From an uncultured Saprospirales bacterium (GTDB lineage: Bacteria > Bacteroidota > Bacteroidia > Chitinophagales > Saprospiraceae), in NCBI GenBank assembly GCA_937926355.1, contig CALAZP010000260.1:1-14036 (forward strand): a DNA stretch of 14,036 nucleotides, given 5' to 3'. The translations under genes were made by a program, and so were the position numbers. The stretch's first letter is position 1; each line of letters starts with the position of its first letter. The notes beneath the pieces are model-generated. The model saw only the letters and a list, made by a program, of their open reading frames with translations, ran no database searches and was not told the DNA's origin. Shown piece by piece: positions 1 to 8,042 of the stretch.

Positions 1-3000
1 TCTGATCGCTCAGGCAATATTTATTTTAACGCTACCAACTGCCAGGTGACTGTTAATCAACCGGAAAAACTAATTTTTACAGCAGAGGACTCCAAGCTTC
101 AGGTAGGTCAATCTGATTGTATTGATGTTGCAGTAAATAATTTTGAAGAGATTGATAGTTTGAATGTTTCCTTCTATTTAGATTACGGTAATGCCATTTT
201 AGACTCTGTGGTCTTAATGGAAGGACTAAGTGGTTTAGAGGTCATTGACTTAGATATTTTGAATGGGACCTTTACCTTATTTTATAGTCAAACCGGAAAT
301 TCATTATCCGTACCTGATAATGAGACCATTATGTCTATTTGTTATACAATGGCGCCTTTGGCTAACGATTGTGTTCCACTTTTAATCAATCCCGGTGTTT
401 TACCTTTTGCTAGTACCCTTTCATCATTTGGGCAAAACATCTCCGTAGAGGAGATTCAGGGAGGGGAGATTTGTGTAACGAGTGCGCCAGGGTTTGAACT
501 TTTTTTTGAAAGTAAGGATGTGAATTTTGATGATACTATATGCATAAATACCTCTGTGGTCGACTTCGATGATATTAGTGGTAGTGCGTTTACCGTTAAT
601 TGGGACCCGTTGAGTTTAGATTTTATTAGCGTAGAAATGGGAAATTATGGTGGTTTTAATTTTGATACCAATAGTACCAATACCTCTCTTGGTATTTTAC
701 CTGTTACTTTTCAAACTTTAATGGACCAACCATTATCTATACCTAACGATAGTATTATTTTTTCTCTATGCTATAATGCGATTGGAACTATCGGTGAATG
801 CTCTGATATTTCAATTAATGAAATGCCTAATCCTATAGTAGAATCTAATGGAACTATCGTACCGTTAGTTTATTCTAGTGGTGGGGTATGTATTCAAGAT
901 GTCCTTAAAATTACTCAAGTTGAAGTAAATCCAGTTTCTTGTCCCGGTAATTCAGATGGTAGTATTTCTATAGATGTAGAATATTATTCTTTGATACCAG
1001 ATGTGTATTGGTATAGAGGAAATATCGTAATACCTAATCAAGAAAGCGATGATCCTTTTACTTTAGTTAATGTAGAAGAAGGAAGTTATATCGTCTTAAT
1101 AACTAATAAAATAAAGGGTGGAGATATCTCTATACTGGATACTATTGAAATAACCATTTCGAGTGATTTACCCGTTGTAAATGCCGGTGAAGATGATATC
1201 ATTCCTTGTCAAAAGCAATATACATTAATGGGTAGTGTCATTGGAGGCAGCCCTGATTACAATTACTCTTGGTCTAATTTGGAGGGTGAAATTTTAAATC
1301 CAAATGGTACCTCTCATTCGATTTTGCAACCGGGTGAGTATATATTTAAGGCCACCAATTCTATAAACCAGTGCGTGGTTAGCGATACAGTTCAAATTAT
1401 TGCTTCAGCAGCTCCTTCTATTTTTGCAGGTTCAGACCAAACTATTTTTTGTTCGGATTCGTCTTTAACGCTAACCGGAAGCGGGATCAGTGAAAATGGG
1501 GAAGATGAAATCAGTAGTTTTCTTTGGAGTAGTGTTCCTAATACTTTATTGCAAAATTATTCTACTCAAGAAAAGCAAAGCAAAAGTCTTGATGTGACCG
1601 AGGCTGGAACCTATATTATAACCGGATTTAATACCACAACGGGATGTTCTGGAAAGGATACCGTTGTAGTTGAAGAAGGTCGTATTTACCCTACTGTGGA
1701 TGGAGGAATGGATACCACGATAATTTGTGGAGAAACCATAACGCTTAATAGTGATAGCTCTATGGCTAATTCAGACCGGGGCCAATTGAGTATTCAGTGG
1801 ATTTCTGTAGATTCTAGTTTGTCATATTCCAACAGTTTATCGGTAAACCAACCGGGAATGGTGGTGCTACAAGTTACTGATGATTTCAATCAGTGTGCCT
1901 CCTATGATACCATCGCTATCAATCCTGCTCCTGATTATCCCTTCTTAAATTTCAATTTTGAAGCTCAAGACCCCAATGGTATTCAACTTGATTGTAATAC
2001 CGAAGATTACAGATTGGTGACTACTGGTTTTGATCCCAATTTATACGATTTTAACTGGAATATTGACAACCCAACTGGGATATCAAGTACTGCTACGCTC
2101 AGCCCTACTTTTACCGAAGGTGGCAATTATACCCTAACCATTACCCAGAAAGCGAATACCCTTTGTAGCGTATCCAAAACTATTGAGGTAACGGAAGATT
2201 TTGATTTCCCATCTGTTGGAATTTCTGCTTCCTCAGCAATCATTAATTGCTATCATCCTGAAGTAACACTATCCGGGATTGTAGATGGAGCAAGAGAAGA
2301 TTATGCGATAAAATGGTTTAGGCAAAGCAGTCTGATAGAAGAGGTGATGTTGGATATAGAGGTAGTTGATGCAGGTGACTACAGATTAGAAATAATAGAT
2401 GTTAATACTTATTGTAAAGCTGATACTACCATATTTATTGATAAAAATATTGAGGTTCCAACCATTGCTGCCATTTCGATTGAAGAGACTTTGGATTGTA
2501 TTAAAGAGGAAGTTCGACTTGGGATTCTTGAACCCAGCCCAATTTTGCTTCCTGCTTTTCAATTGGATTGGACCGTTCCATCTCAAAGTAATTATAATGT
2601 CGACCCTACTGACTCATTGGCTATTTTTACTACTACTCCTGGAATTTATACGGCTACCTTAACCAATACGGTTAATGGTTGTAGTAGTTTGAAAGACTTT
2701 GAGGTGATAGAAAATAGGGAATATCCCACAGCAGAAATCAGTGCACCAGATATTTTGACTTGTGCAGATTCCATAGTGGAATTGAGGGCTGCATTTTCTA
2801 TAGATGCTGCATCTAATAAATTTACTTGGGATAATCTGAATCCATTGGGGCAGGCTCCTCAAACAGGAGATGGTAGTATAACGGAGGTTTTGGAACCGGG
2901 ACAATATGTATTAACCGTATTGAACCCAACTAATCAATGCATCAGCTACGATACGGTCACCGTGACTCAGGATATTGAGCAACCACAAGTACAAATAGCC

Positions 3001-4317
3001 ACTCCTGAAATACTTACCTGTACTAATAATTCCGTTTTGCTTTTGGCAACGGTGACTAATGTGACGGGGCCATATAATTCATTTTGGACAGGGACGGAGG
3101 GGCAAACTATCGAGCCAACAGAAAATCAGGATCTGGTGAATGTAAGTGAAATGGGTACTTTTGAACTTAGAGTGGTCAATTCCACCAACGGATGTAGCTC
3201 TTCCTCTTCGGTTGTGGTAGAATCAGATAATAATTTTCCAATAGCAAGTATATCCCAAACGGTTACTTTGCCGTGTAAAGGGGTACCGGTAACCTTGACG
3301 AATGAGGGCAGCTCTGAAGGGGATAATTTTTCTTATCAATGGATGATTGTAAGTGCTGATGGAGATTTGAGTAATCCGACTATATTGGAACCGAGTGTGA
3401 CGCTTCCAGGTCGCTATGCTCTGACGGTAAGTAATGCCTTGAATGGGTGTACGGCTGAAGATACCGTTACCGTAGTTTTAGATCCATCTTTGATTCTTGC
3501 TGCTACCGGAGATGATTTAAAAATTTGCGAAGACACTTACGAATTGAATGCCAACTTACCCGCCAATACCTTTGGAAGATGGGTACCAATTGGCACACCA
3601 GGTGTGCTGCTAACTCCTGAGGAACCAAGCAGCAAGGTTCAAACCCTGCAAGAGGGAGCTAACCTTTTTGAATGGATTCTTAGTACAGCTTCTTGTGCAG
3701 ATTACAGTAGTGATACCATTAATGTATTCGTGGCGGAAACCCCTAAAGCATCAGATGATGGAACCACTTTGGTGGATGGCACTATCGAAATCACCCTTGG
3801 GCTTTTGGATAATGATGTATATGATTCAGATTTTCTCTCTGTGGCAATTTTCAGCAACCCAATTGAAGGGGCAGTAACTTTAGATCCCAATGGAGAAGTA
3901 ACATATTCGGTAAGAAGTGGATTTTTTGGCGAAGACCAATTTTCTTATATCCTATGTAATGAATTTTGTGAGAATTTGTGTGATACTGCTTCGGTGTTTA
4001 TAGATATTCCTTTTGATCCTAATTTCGAGGCTCCTCCATTACCTAATGCTATTACCCCAAATGGAGATGGCTTGAACGATGCTTTCGTTTTCGAAATACT
4101 GGAGAATCCCGATAAAATATATCCAGATAATGAATTTATAGTCTTTAACAGGTGGGGTGATATTGTATATACCCAAAGGCCTTATGATAATAATTGGAGA
4201 GGTACCGCAGCCGATGGGAGTGAACTGCCCCATGGGACCTACTATTATGTGCTGCGGCTCGATATTTCAGAAGGAATCATCTTGAAAGGAGATGTTACCG
4301 TAATCAAGAAAAATTAA
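1..4317 (+). CDS. Giant multidomain T9SS-secreted adhesin-like protein (5' truncated)
   Basis: The reading frame is open from base 1 (beginning SDRSGNIYF), so the true start lies upstream and the GTG at 46 is only an internal codon. Counting residues from that GTG, 1423 are visible: the tail of a SprB-like repeat (about 1-11), two cohesin-like modules (12-144 and 150-283), another SprB-like repeat (287-372, with the VSCPGNSDGSI signature), about ten PKD/Ig-like modules (376-1230), an Ig/cadherin-like module (1232-1320, with PKASDD, DND and FGEDQFSY) and a type B gliding-motility/T9SS sorting domain (1327-1423, with ITPNGDGLND, FNRWG and HGTYYY). That C-terminal family is known to direct export across the outer membrane by T9SS. 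No catalytic domain is visible, so an adhesive, matrix or gliding-surface role is inferred. The exact function and ligand are unknown. It is followed by a strong hairpin terminator. Confidence 0.9.
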   Translation, partial: SDRSGNIYFNATNCQVTVNQPEKLIFTAEDSKLQVGQSDCIDVAVNNFEEIDSLNVSFYLDYGNAILDSVVLMEGLSGLEVIDLDILNGTFTLFYSQTGNSLSVPDNETIMSICYTMAPLANDCVPLLINPGVLPFASTLSSFGQNISVEEIQGGEICVTSAPGFELFFESKDVNFDDTICINTSVVDFDDISGSAFTVNWDPLSLDFISVEMGNYGGFNFDTNSTNTSLGILPVTFQTLMDQPLSIPNDSIIFSLCYNAIGTIGECSDISINEMPNPIVESNGTIVPLVYSSGGVCIQDVLKITQVEVNPVSCPGNSDGSISIDVEYYSLIPDVYWYRGNIVIPNQESDDPFTLVNVEEGSYIVLITNKIKGGDISILDTIEITISSDLPVVNAGEDDIIPCQKQYTLMGSVIGGSPDYNYSWSNLEGEILNPNGTSHSILQPGEYIFKATNSINQCVVSDTVQIIASAAPSIFAGSDQTIFCSDSSLTLTGSGISENGEDEISSFLWSSVPNTLLQNYSTQEKQSKSLDVTEAGTYIITGFNTTTGCSGKDTVVVEEGRIYPTVDGGMDTTIICGETITLNSDSSMANSDRGQLSIQWISVDSSLSYSNSLSVNQPGMVVLQVTDDFNQCASYDTIAINPAPDYPFLNFNFEAQDPNGIQLDCNTEDYRLVTTGFDPNLYDFNWNIDNPTGISSTATLSPTFTEGGNYTLTITQKANTLCSVSKTIEVTEDFDFPSVGISASSAIINCYHPEVTLSGIVDGAREDYAIKWFRQSSLIEEVMLDIEVVDAGDYRLEIIDVNTYCKADTTIFIDKNIEVPTIAAISIEETLDCIKEEVRLGILEPSPILLPAFQLDWTVPSQSNYNVDPTDSLAIFTTTPGIYTATLTNTVNGCSSLKDFEVIENREYPTAEISAPDILTCADSIVELRAAFSIDAASNKFTWDNLNPLGQAPQTGDGSITEVLEPGQYVLTVLNPTNQCISYDTVTVTQDIEQPQVQIATPEILTCTNNSVLLLATVTNVTGPYNSFWTGTEGQTIEPTENQDLVNVSEMGTFELRVVNSTNGCSSSSSVVVESDNNFPIASISQTVTLPCKGVPVTLTNEGSSEGDNFSYQWMIVSADGDLSNPTILEPSVTLPGRYALTVSNALNGCTAEDTVTVVLDPSLILAATGDDLKICEDTYELNANLPANTFGRWVPIGTPGVLLTPEEPSSKVQTLQEGANLFEWILSTASCADYSSDTINVFVAETPKASDDGTTLVDGTIEITLGLLDNDVYDSDFLSVAIFSNPIEGAVTLDPNGEVTYSVRSGFFGEDQFSYILCNEFCENLCDTASVFIDIPFDPNFEAPPLPNAITPNGDGLNDAFVFEILENPDKIYPDNEFIVFNRWGDIVYTQRPYDNNWRGTAADGSELPHGTYYYVLRLDISEGIILKGDVTVIKKN
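79..894 (+). other. Two tandem cysteine-rich cohesin-like modules
   Basis: Two modules of about 135 residues follow one another in the giant adhesin. Each begins with a strand carrying a cysteine (DCIDVAVNNF and TICINTSVVDF), then an aromatic strand of cohesin type (FYLDYGNAILDSV and FTVNWDPLSLDFISV), a segment SVPDNETIMSICY or SIPNDSIIFSLCY, and a final GGEICV or GGVCI. Four cysteines align in both copies (residues 25, 99, 109, 143 and 166, 242, 252, 282, counted from the codon at 46). The resemblance to cohesins is by eye. A generic beta-sandwich of another family remains possible. Confidence 0.6.
1171..3735 (+). repeat. Array of about ten PKD/Ig-like protein modules with cysteine pairs
   Basis: The encoded protein repeats a unit of roughly 80-88 residues: a strand with a cysteine followed by hydrophobic residues (ILTCADSIVEL, TLPCKGVPVTL), a tryptophan strand in most copies, a PGxY-like turn (PGEYIF, PGQYVL, PGRYAL), then N-x-C (INQC, NGC, TNQC) and a DTV strand. 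Paired cysteines lie at residues 388/443, 469/534, 561/617, 650/707, 735/790, 818/879, 906/965, 992/1050, 1077/1135 and 1161/1217, counted from the codon at 46. The tenth module (GRWVPIG, LQEGANLFEW) is a divergent variant. The copies have diverged at DNA level, so this is not a recent expansion. Confidence 0.75.
4024..4317 (+). other. Type B T9SS C-terminal sorting domain (gliding motility-associated)
   Basis: The last 97 residues contain the hallmarks of the CHU_C / type B sorting domain: ITPNGDGLNDAF, then FIVFNRWGDIVY, YDNNWRG, LPHGTYYYVL and a final KGDVTVIKK before the stop. In characterised Bacteroidota this domain sends a protein through T9SS to the cell surface or medium. Its intact end shows that the gene has its genuine 3' terminus here. 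Confidence 0.92.
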
Positions 4318-4324
4318 AAATATA

Positions 4325-4360
4325 GGGCGAAGTTAAAAGTGAACCTCTTTGGCTTCGCCC
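4325..4360. terminator. Strong hairpin, likely bidirectional intrinsic terminator
   Basis: GGGCGAAG at 4325-4332 pairs perfectly with CTTCGCCC at 4353-4360. With two G-T wobbles and three A-T pairs the stem extends to about 13 bp around a 10-nt loop. On the minus strand the hairpin is followed by a T-rich run (complement of 4303-4324), as expected for ending the fadN-fadA transcript. On the plus strand a T-run comes only about 16 bases later (4376-4380). It lies between the convergent stop codons of the adhesin and fadA, so it probably serves both. Confidence 0.75.
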
Positions 4361-4391
4361 ATTTCTAAATCAAACTTTTTGAGGGTGGGTT

Positions 4392-5561
4392 TTATAACAG
4401 TTCATAAATCCCAGCGATACCTTGCCCTCCACCAACACATGCTGTCACCATACCATATTTTTGATTTCTCGATCTCATTTCATTCAGCAATTGAATAGAT
4501 AATTTGGCCCCTGTACATCCAAGTGGATGTCCTAAGGCGATTGCTCCACCATTGACATTGACGATTTCTGGGTTGAGCTGAGCTTCCTGAATTACGGCTA
4601 GCGCTTGAGCGGCAAATGCCTCATTTAATTCAATTTGATCGATATCCTTAAGTTGTATTCCCGCACTGGCTAAAGCTTTGGGAATAGCAGCACAAGGCCC
4701 AATTCCCATATAAAGCGGATCAACCCCTGCTACAGAACACGAAGCCAATCGGGCAATGGGTTGTAAATTAAATTGTTGGACAATTTCTTCACTTACGATC
4801 AGAAGGAATGCCGCTCCGTCTGAAGTTTGAGAGGCATTACCCGCCGTTACAATTCCCTTTCTATCAAAAACAGGGCGGAGTTTGCCTAAAACTTCTACAG
4901 TAGTATCTTTTCGAACCCCCTCATCGGTATCTACTATTTGTTTACTCGAAACCTTTTTATTATTAACCACTTCCACCTGTTCTACTTCGACTGGAACAAT
5001 CTGAGATTTGAATTTCTCCCCCTCAATGGCCGCTGCCGCCTTAGCATGAGATTGGGCGGAAAAGGTATCTGCCATTTGACGGTCAATTCCATATTTGACA
5101 GCCACAGCTTCTGCTGTTAGTCCCATACCTGCTAAATAGTTAGGTGTCGAAGTGGCTACCTCATAACTTGGAGCCAATTTGTAACCGGTCATTGGAATGG
5201 CACTCATACTTTCTATACCTCCAGCTATATAGACAGACCCCATTCCAGCTTTAATTTTAGCTACCGCTATGGAAACGGTTTCTAATCCTGAGGCACAGTA
5301 ACGATTAACCGTCATTCCCGGAACCTCCTTTCCCAATGCACGCAGGGAAATCTGACGGCCAATTTGTAGACCTTGTTCGCCTTCGGGATTCGCACATCCT
5401 ACAATGACGTCATCTACCAGTTTGGGGTCCAATTCTGGAGTATCTGCCATCAAATGTTGAATCACTCTGACTGCTAAATCATCAGATCTAAAATTTCTAA
5501 AGCTCCCTTTTTTAGCTTTCCCAACAGCACTTCTGTATCCTTTTATTATGTATGCTTCCAT
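4392..5561 (-). CDS. fadA: Acetyl-CoA C-acyltransferase (3-ketoacyl-CoA thiolase)
   Basis: A full-length thiolase of 389 residues, the usual size of the family. It cleaves 3-ketoacyl-CoA with CoA to release acetyl-CoA, the last step of each beta-oxidation round. All catalytic motifs are visible: nucleophilic Cys89 in NRYCASGLE, NEAFAAQ at 313-319, His345 in GGAIALGHPLGCTGA, and the second cysteine Cys375 in TACVGGGQG. The cytosolic enzyme shows no signal peptide. Its ATG lies 14 bases after the fadN stop, with no strong Shine-Dalgarno sequence, so it is probably co-transcribed with fadN. Biosynthetic acetoacetyl-CoA thiolases are close relatives, but the pairing with fadN favours the degradative role. 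Confidence 0.93.
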   Translation of the reverse strand: MEAYIIKGYRSAVGKAKKGSFRNFRSDDLAVRVIQHLMADTPELDPKLVDDVIVGCANPEGEQGLQIGRQISLRALGKEVPGMTVNRYCASGLETVSIAVAKIKAGMGSVYIAGGIESMSAIPMTGYKLAPSYEVATSTPNYLAGMGLTAEAVAVKYGIDRQMADTFSAQSHAKAAAAIEGEKFKSQIVPVEVEQVEVVNNKKVSSKQIVDTDEGVRKDTTVEVLGKLRPVFDRKGIVTAGNASQTSDGAAFLLIVSEEIVQQFNLQPIARLASCSVAGVDPLYMGIGPCAAIPKALASAGIQLKDIDQIELNEAFAAQALAVIQEAQLNPEIVNVNGGAIALGHPLGCTGAKLSIQLLNEMRSRNQKYGMVTACVGGGQGIAGIYELL

Positions 5562-5575
5562 AAATTATTACTTTA

Positions 5576-7924
5576 TTAGTTTCTTAATGGTTTATTGGTT
5601 TGCAGCATGTGCTGAATTCTTTCCAGTGTTTTCTGTTCGCCACACAGGCTTAAGAAAGCCTCTCTTTCTACATCTAATAAATACTGTTCTGAAACTTGCT
5701 GAACGCCAGTTAAATCACCTCCACAAAGTACATGAGCTACTTTTTGGGCTATTTTAATATCGTGATCAGAAGCAAAATGCCCTAATTTAAGTTCGTTAGC
5801 CGCAATATAAAGTGCCGCAATACCGCCCCGACCCATAACCGTTATATCTTTTCGCTGAATGGGTTGGGTGTAGTTATAGGCTAAACTCAAAACTTTCTTT
5901 TTAGCCTCAGCTATGGCTCGATCTCTATTGACTACTACTAGATCCCTTCCCTTTTGTAAATATCCATGCTGAAAAGCTTCTGGCGCTGAGGTAGCCACCG
6001 TGGCTAAAGCAATGGTTTTGAATTTTTCAATTAAGGTAGGTACCATAACATCTCCTTCAAAGAACGCATCTGAGGCTCTTAAGGCAAACTCTTTTGTGCC
6101 GCCTCCACCGGGTATTAATCCGACTCCTACTTCGACCAAACCGATATACGATTCTGCTGCAGTAGCGGCTCCATCGCAATGCATCAACATTTCACATCCA
6201 CCACCAAATACATAGCCTTGAGTGGCCGCAACCACTGGTATCGATGAGTATCTGCAGCGCATCATAGTCTGCTGAAATAAATTAACAGCAAAATTCAATT
6301 CATCAAATTCCTGTTGATAGGCCATCATTGCAATCATCATCAAATTAGCTCCTACGGAAAAATTGGTAGCGTTATTACCGATAACCAAGCCATTCCAATC
6401 TCCTTCCTCCGCCAATTGTATGGTTTGATTAATGCCATTTAAAACCCCTTCTCCTAATGAGTTATGTGGACTGGTGAATTCCAGATTCAATACGCCGTCG
6501 CCAATATCGTGAACGGTTACCTCGCTATTCTTGTAAACTGGCTTTTGTTCCCGATAGTTATCCAGGACAATAAAGGAATCTGCGCCCGGAATAGGAATAT
6601 AGGCTTTTCGCTCAATATCATAGTATTTTTTAACCCCATCTTCTCTTTTGTAAAAACTGTTGAAACCCTTTTCAATCATCGCTTTTACCCAATCTGGGAT
6701 TTGCTCCCCTTCTGCTTCTGCAGCAGCTATTCCCTCTGGCAAACCCACGATGTCCCAATATTCAAATGGACCAAATTCCCAAGCAAATCCTGCCCTTAAA
6801 GCATCATCAATAGGGTAGAGGGCTGTGGTGATCTCCGGTATCCTATTGGCAGCGTAAGCAAAGAGCCCAGCTAATGATTTTCTGATCAATTGCCCACCTT
6901 TATCTTCGTGGTTAAATAAACTCTTGATTTTGCGACGAACATCATCTTGTTGCTTGGCGGTCTTCAAACTGTCCAAGGAGGACTTTTCGGTAGGTCTATA
7001 GGTTTGCGTATCTAAATCCAACGCCAGTACCACCGTTCTCCCATTAGCATCTTTTTCTTTGGTTTTCTGGTAAAAACCTTGACCCGTTTTATTCCCTAAA
7101 AATCCTTTTTCCAATAATCCATTTAGGTAATCTGGAATTTCAAAGGCTGCAGCTTGTTCGTCATCTGGACAGTTTTTTCGGATGCCTTGAATGACATTGA
7201 CTGCCGTATCGTGTCCTACCAAATCTCCCAATCTAAAAGTACCAGTTTTAGGTCGTCCGATAACTGGTCCTGTTAATTGATCTACTTCTTCAATGCGCAA
7301 TCCCAATTGCTGGGTCAATTGATAGGTCTTAGCCATAGCATAGACCCCAATTCGATTGCCTATAAACGCCGGAGTATCTTTACACAATACCGTTTGTTTG
7401 CCTAAATAAACATCACCATAGTGCATTAAAAAATTAATCACCTCAGGGTCAGTTTCAGCCGTAGGTATGACCTCAAAAAGTCGCAAGTATCTAGGAGGAT
7501 TGAAAAAATGCGTTCCGCAAAAATGTTTCCTAAAATCATCCGATCGTCCTTCAGCCATCAAATGAATGGGGATACCTGAGGTATTGGAGGTGATTAAAGT
7601 GCCGTCCTTTCGCACTGCATCCACGCGCTCTAGAAGTTGTTGCTTGATATCCAACCGCTCCACTACTACCTCAATAATCCAATCGTAATCCGATAATTCG
7701 CCTAAGTCTTTCTCCAAACTACCCACTTGGATATTTTGGGCTAGATTTTTATCGTACAATGGTGCTGGTTTGGATGCAATGGCCTTTTTAAGAGATTGTT
7801 GAGCCAACTCTGTGGTCATATCTAACATCAATACCTCCAAACCTATGTTGGCAAAATGACAAGCAATTCCAGAGCCCATCACCCCAGAACCTAAAACAGC
7901 AGCTTTTCTAATTCTCCTTTTCAT
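5576..7924 (-). CDS. fadN: FadN-type 3-hydroxyacyl-CoA dehydrogenase / enoyl-CoA hydratase
   Basis: A 782-residue bifunctional beta-oxidation protein that hydrates 2-enoyl-CoA and oxidises the 3-hydroxyacyl-CoA with NAD. The dehydrogenase is N-terminal: a Rossmann nucleotide site (AAVLGSGVMGSGIA, residues 8-21), catalytic His139 in GTHFFNPPRY and Glu151 in LFEVIP, then the helical dehydrogenase C-domain with GFLGNKTGQGFY (274-285). A crotonase domain follows from about residue 468, with an oxyanion-hole segment NFSVGANL (521-528), Glu578 in FGGGCEM, Glu598 in LVEVGVG and PGGGGT (605-610). This order is the reverse of E. coli FadB and matches Bacillus FadN (about 789 residues). Both crotonase glutamates are present, so hydratase activity is expected. 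It is the first gene of a two-gene operon with fadA. Confidence 0.93.
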   Translation of the reverse strand: MKRRIRKAAVLGSGVMGSGIACHFANIGLEVLMLDMTTELAQQSLKKAIASKPAPLYDKNLAQNIQVGSLEKDLGELSDYDWIIEVVVERLDIKQQLLERVDAVRKDGTLITSNTSGIPIHLMAEGRSDDFRKHFCGTHFFNPPRYLRLFEVIPTAETDPEVINFLMHYGDVYLGKQTVLCKDTPAFIGNRIGVYAMAKTYQLTQQLGLRIEEVDQLTGPVIGRPKTGTFRLGDLVGHDTAVNVIQGIRKNCPDDEQAAAFEIPDYLNGLLEKGFLGNKTGQGFYQKTKEKDANGRTVVLALDLDTQTYRPTEKSSLDSLKTAKQQDDVRRKIKSLFNHEDKGGQLIRKSLAGLFAYAANRIPEITTALYPIDDALRAGFAWEFGPFEYWDIVGLPEGIAAAEAEGEQIPDWVKAMIEKGFNSFYKREDGVKKYYDIERKAYIPIPGADSFIVLDNYREQKPVYKNSEVTVHDIGDGVLNLEFTSPHNSLGEGVLNGINQTIQLAEEGDWNGLVIGNNATNFSVGANLMMIAMMAYQQEFDELNFAVNLFQQTMMRCRYSSIPVVAATQGYVFGGGCEMLMHCDGAATAAESYIGLVEVGVGLIPGGGGTKEFALRASDAFFEGDVMVPTLIEKFKTIALATVATSAPEAFQHGYLQKGRDLVVVNRDRAIAEAKKKVLSLAYNYTQPIQRKDITVMGRGGIAALYIAANELKLGHFASDHDIKIAQKVAHVLCGGDLTGVQQVSEQYLLDVEREAFLSLCGEQKTLERIQHMLQTNKPLRN

Positions 7925-7940
7925 TTAATTTGGTTTTTAC

Positions 7941-7954
7941 AGCGAATTTTCGCT
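7941..7954. promoter_or_regulatory. Palindrome upstream of fadN, possible operator
   Basis: AGCGAA and TTCGCT form a perfect inverted repeat with a 2-bp centre, 17 bp upstream of the fadN start codon. A weak Bacteroidota -7-like element, TATATTTC on the minus strand (7962-7969, one mismatch to TANNTTTG), sits just upstream, which would place the palindrome at about the transcription start. A repressor operator for the fad operon is an inference; a short 5'-leader hairpin is the alternative. Confidence 0.35.
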
Positions 7955-8000
7955 AATATACGAAATATAAGGATGGCTTTTTTTTTGATTGAGATAAAAT

Positions 8001-8008
8001 TAAATTTG
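8001..8008 (+). promoter_or_regulatory. Candidate Bacteroidota -7 promoter element for exbB
   Basis: TAAATTTG matches the Bacteroidota -7 consensus TANNTTTG exactly and lies 34 bases before the exbB ATG, a plausible leader length. No TTG occurs at the usual 17-23 bp upstream; the nearest (7985-7987) is only 13 bp away. The -33 part is therefore unsupported. Confidence 0.35.
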
Positions 8009-8042
8009 TTTTTTAGACGTTAGACCATTAAAATAATAATTC

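Noticed and set aside
46..48. GTG as a genuine start codon of the adhesin
   Set aside because: The frame is open to base 1 and encodes a continuation of a SprB-like repeat upstream, so the gene is truncated by the window edge.
2386..2904. Several overlapping open frames of 66-87 codons within the adhesin
   Set aside because: Their sequences are low-complexity shadows of the PKD-like array in other frames, with no family motif.
1171..3735. CRISPR or recent DNA tandem repeat in the adhesin
   Set aside because: The repetition is at protein level only; the nucleotide copies are strongly diverged and there is no uniform repeat-spacer pattern.
6464..6799. 111-codon open frame on the plus strand inside fadN
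   Set aside because: It lies wholly antisense to a well-supported crotonase/dehydrogenase gene, has no recognisable motif and fits a shadow frame.
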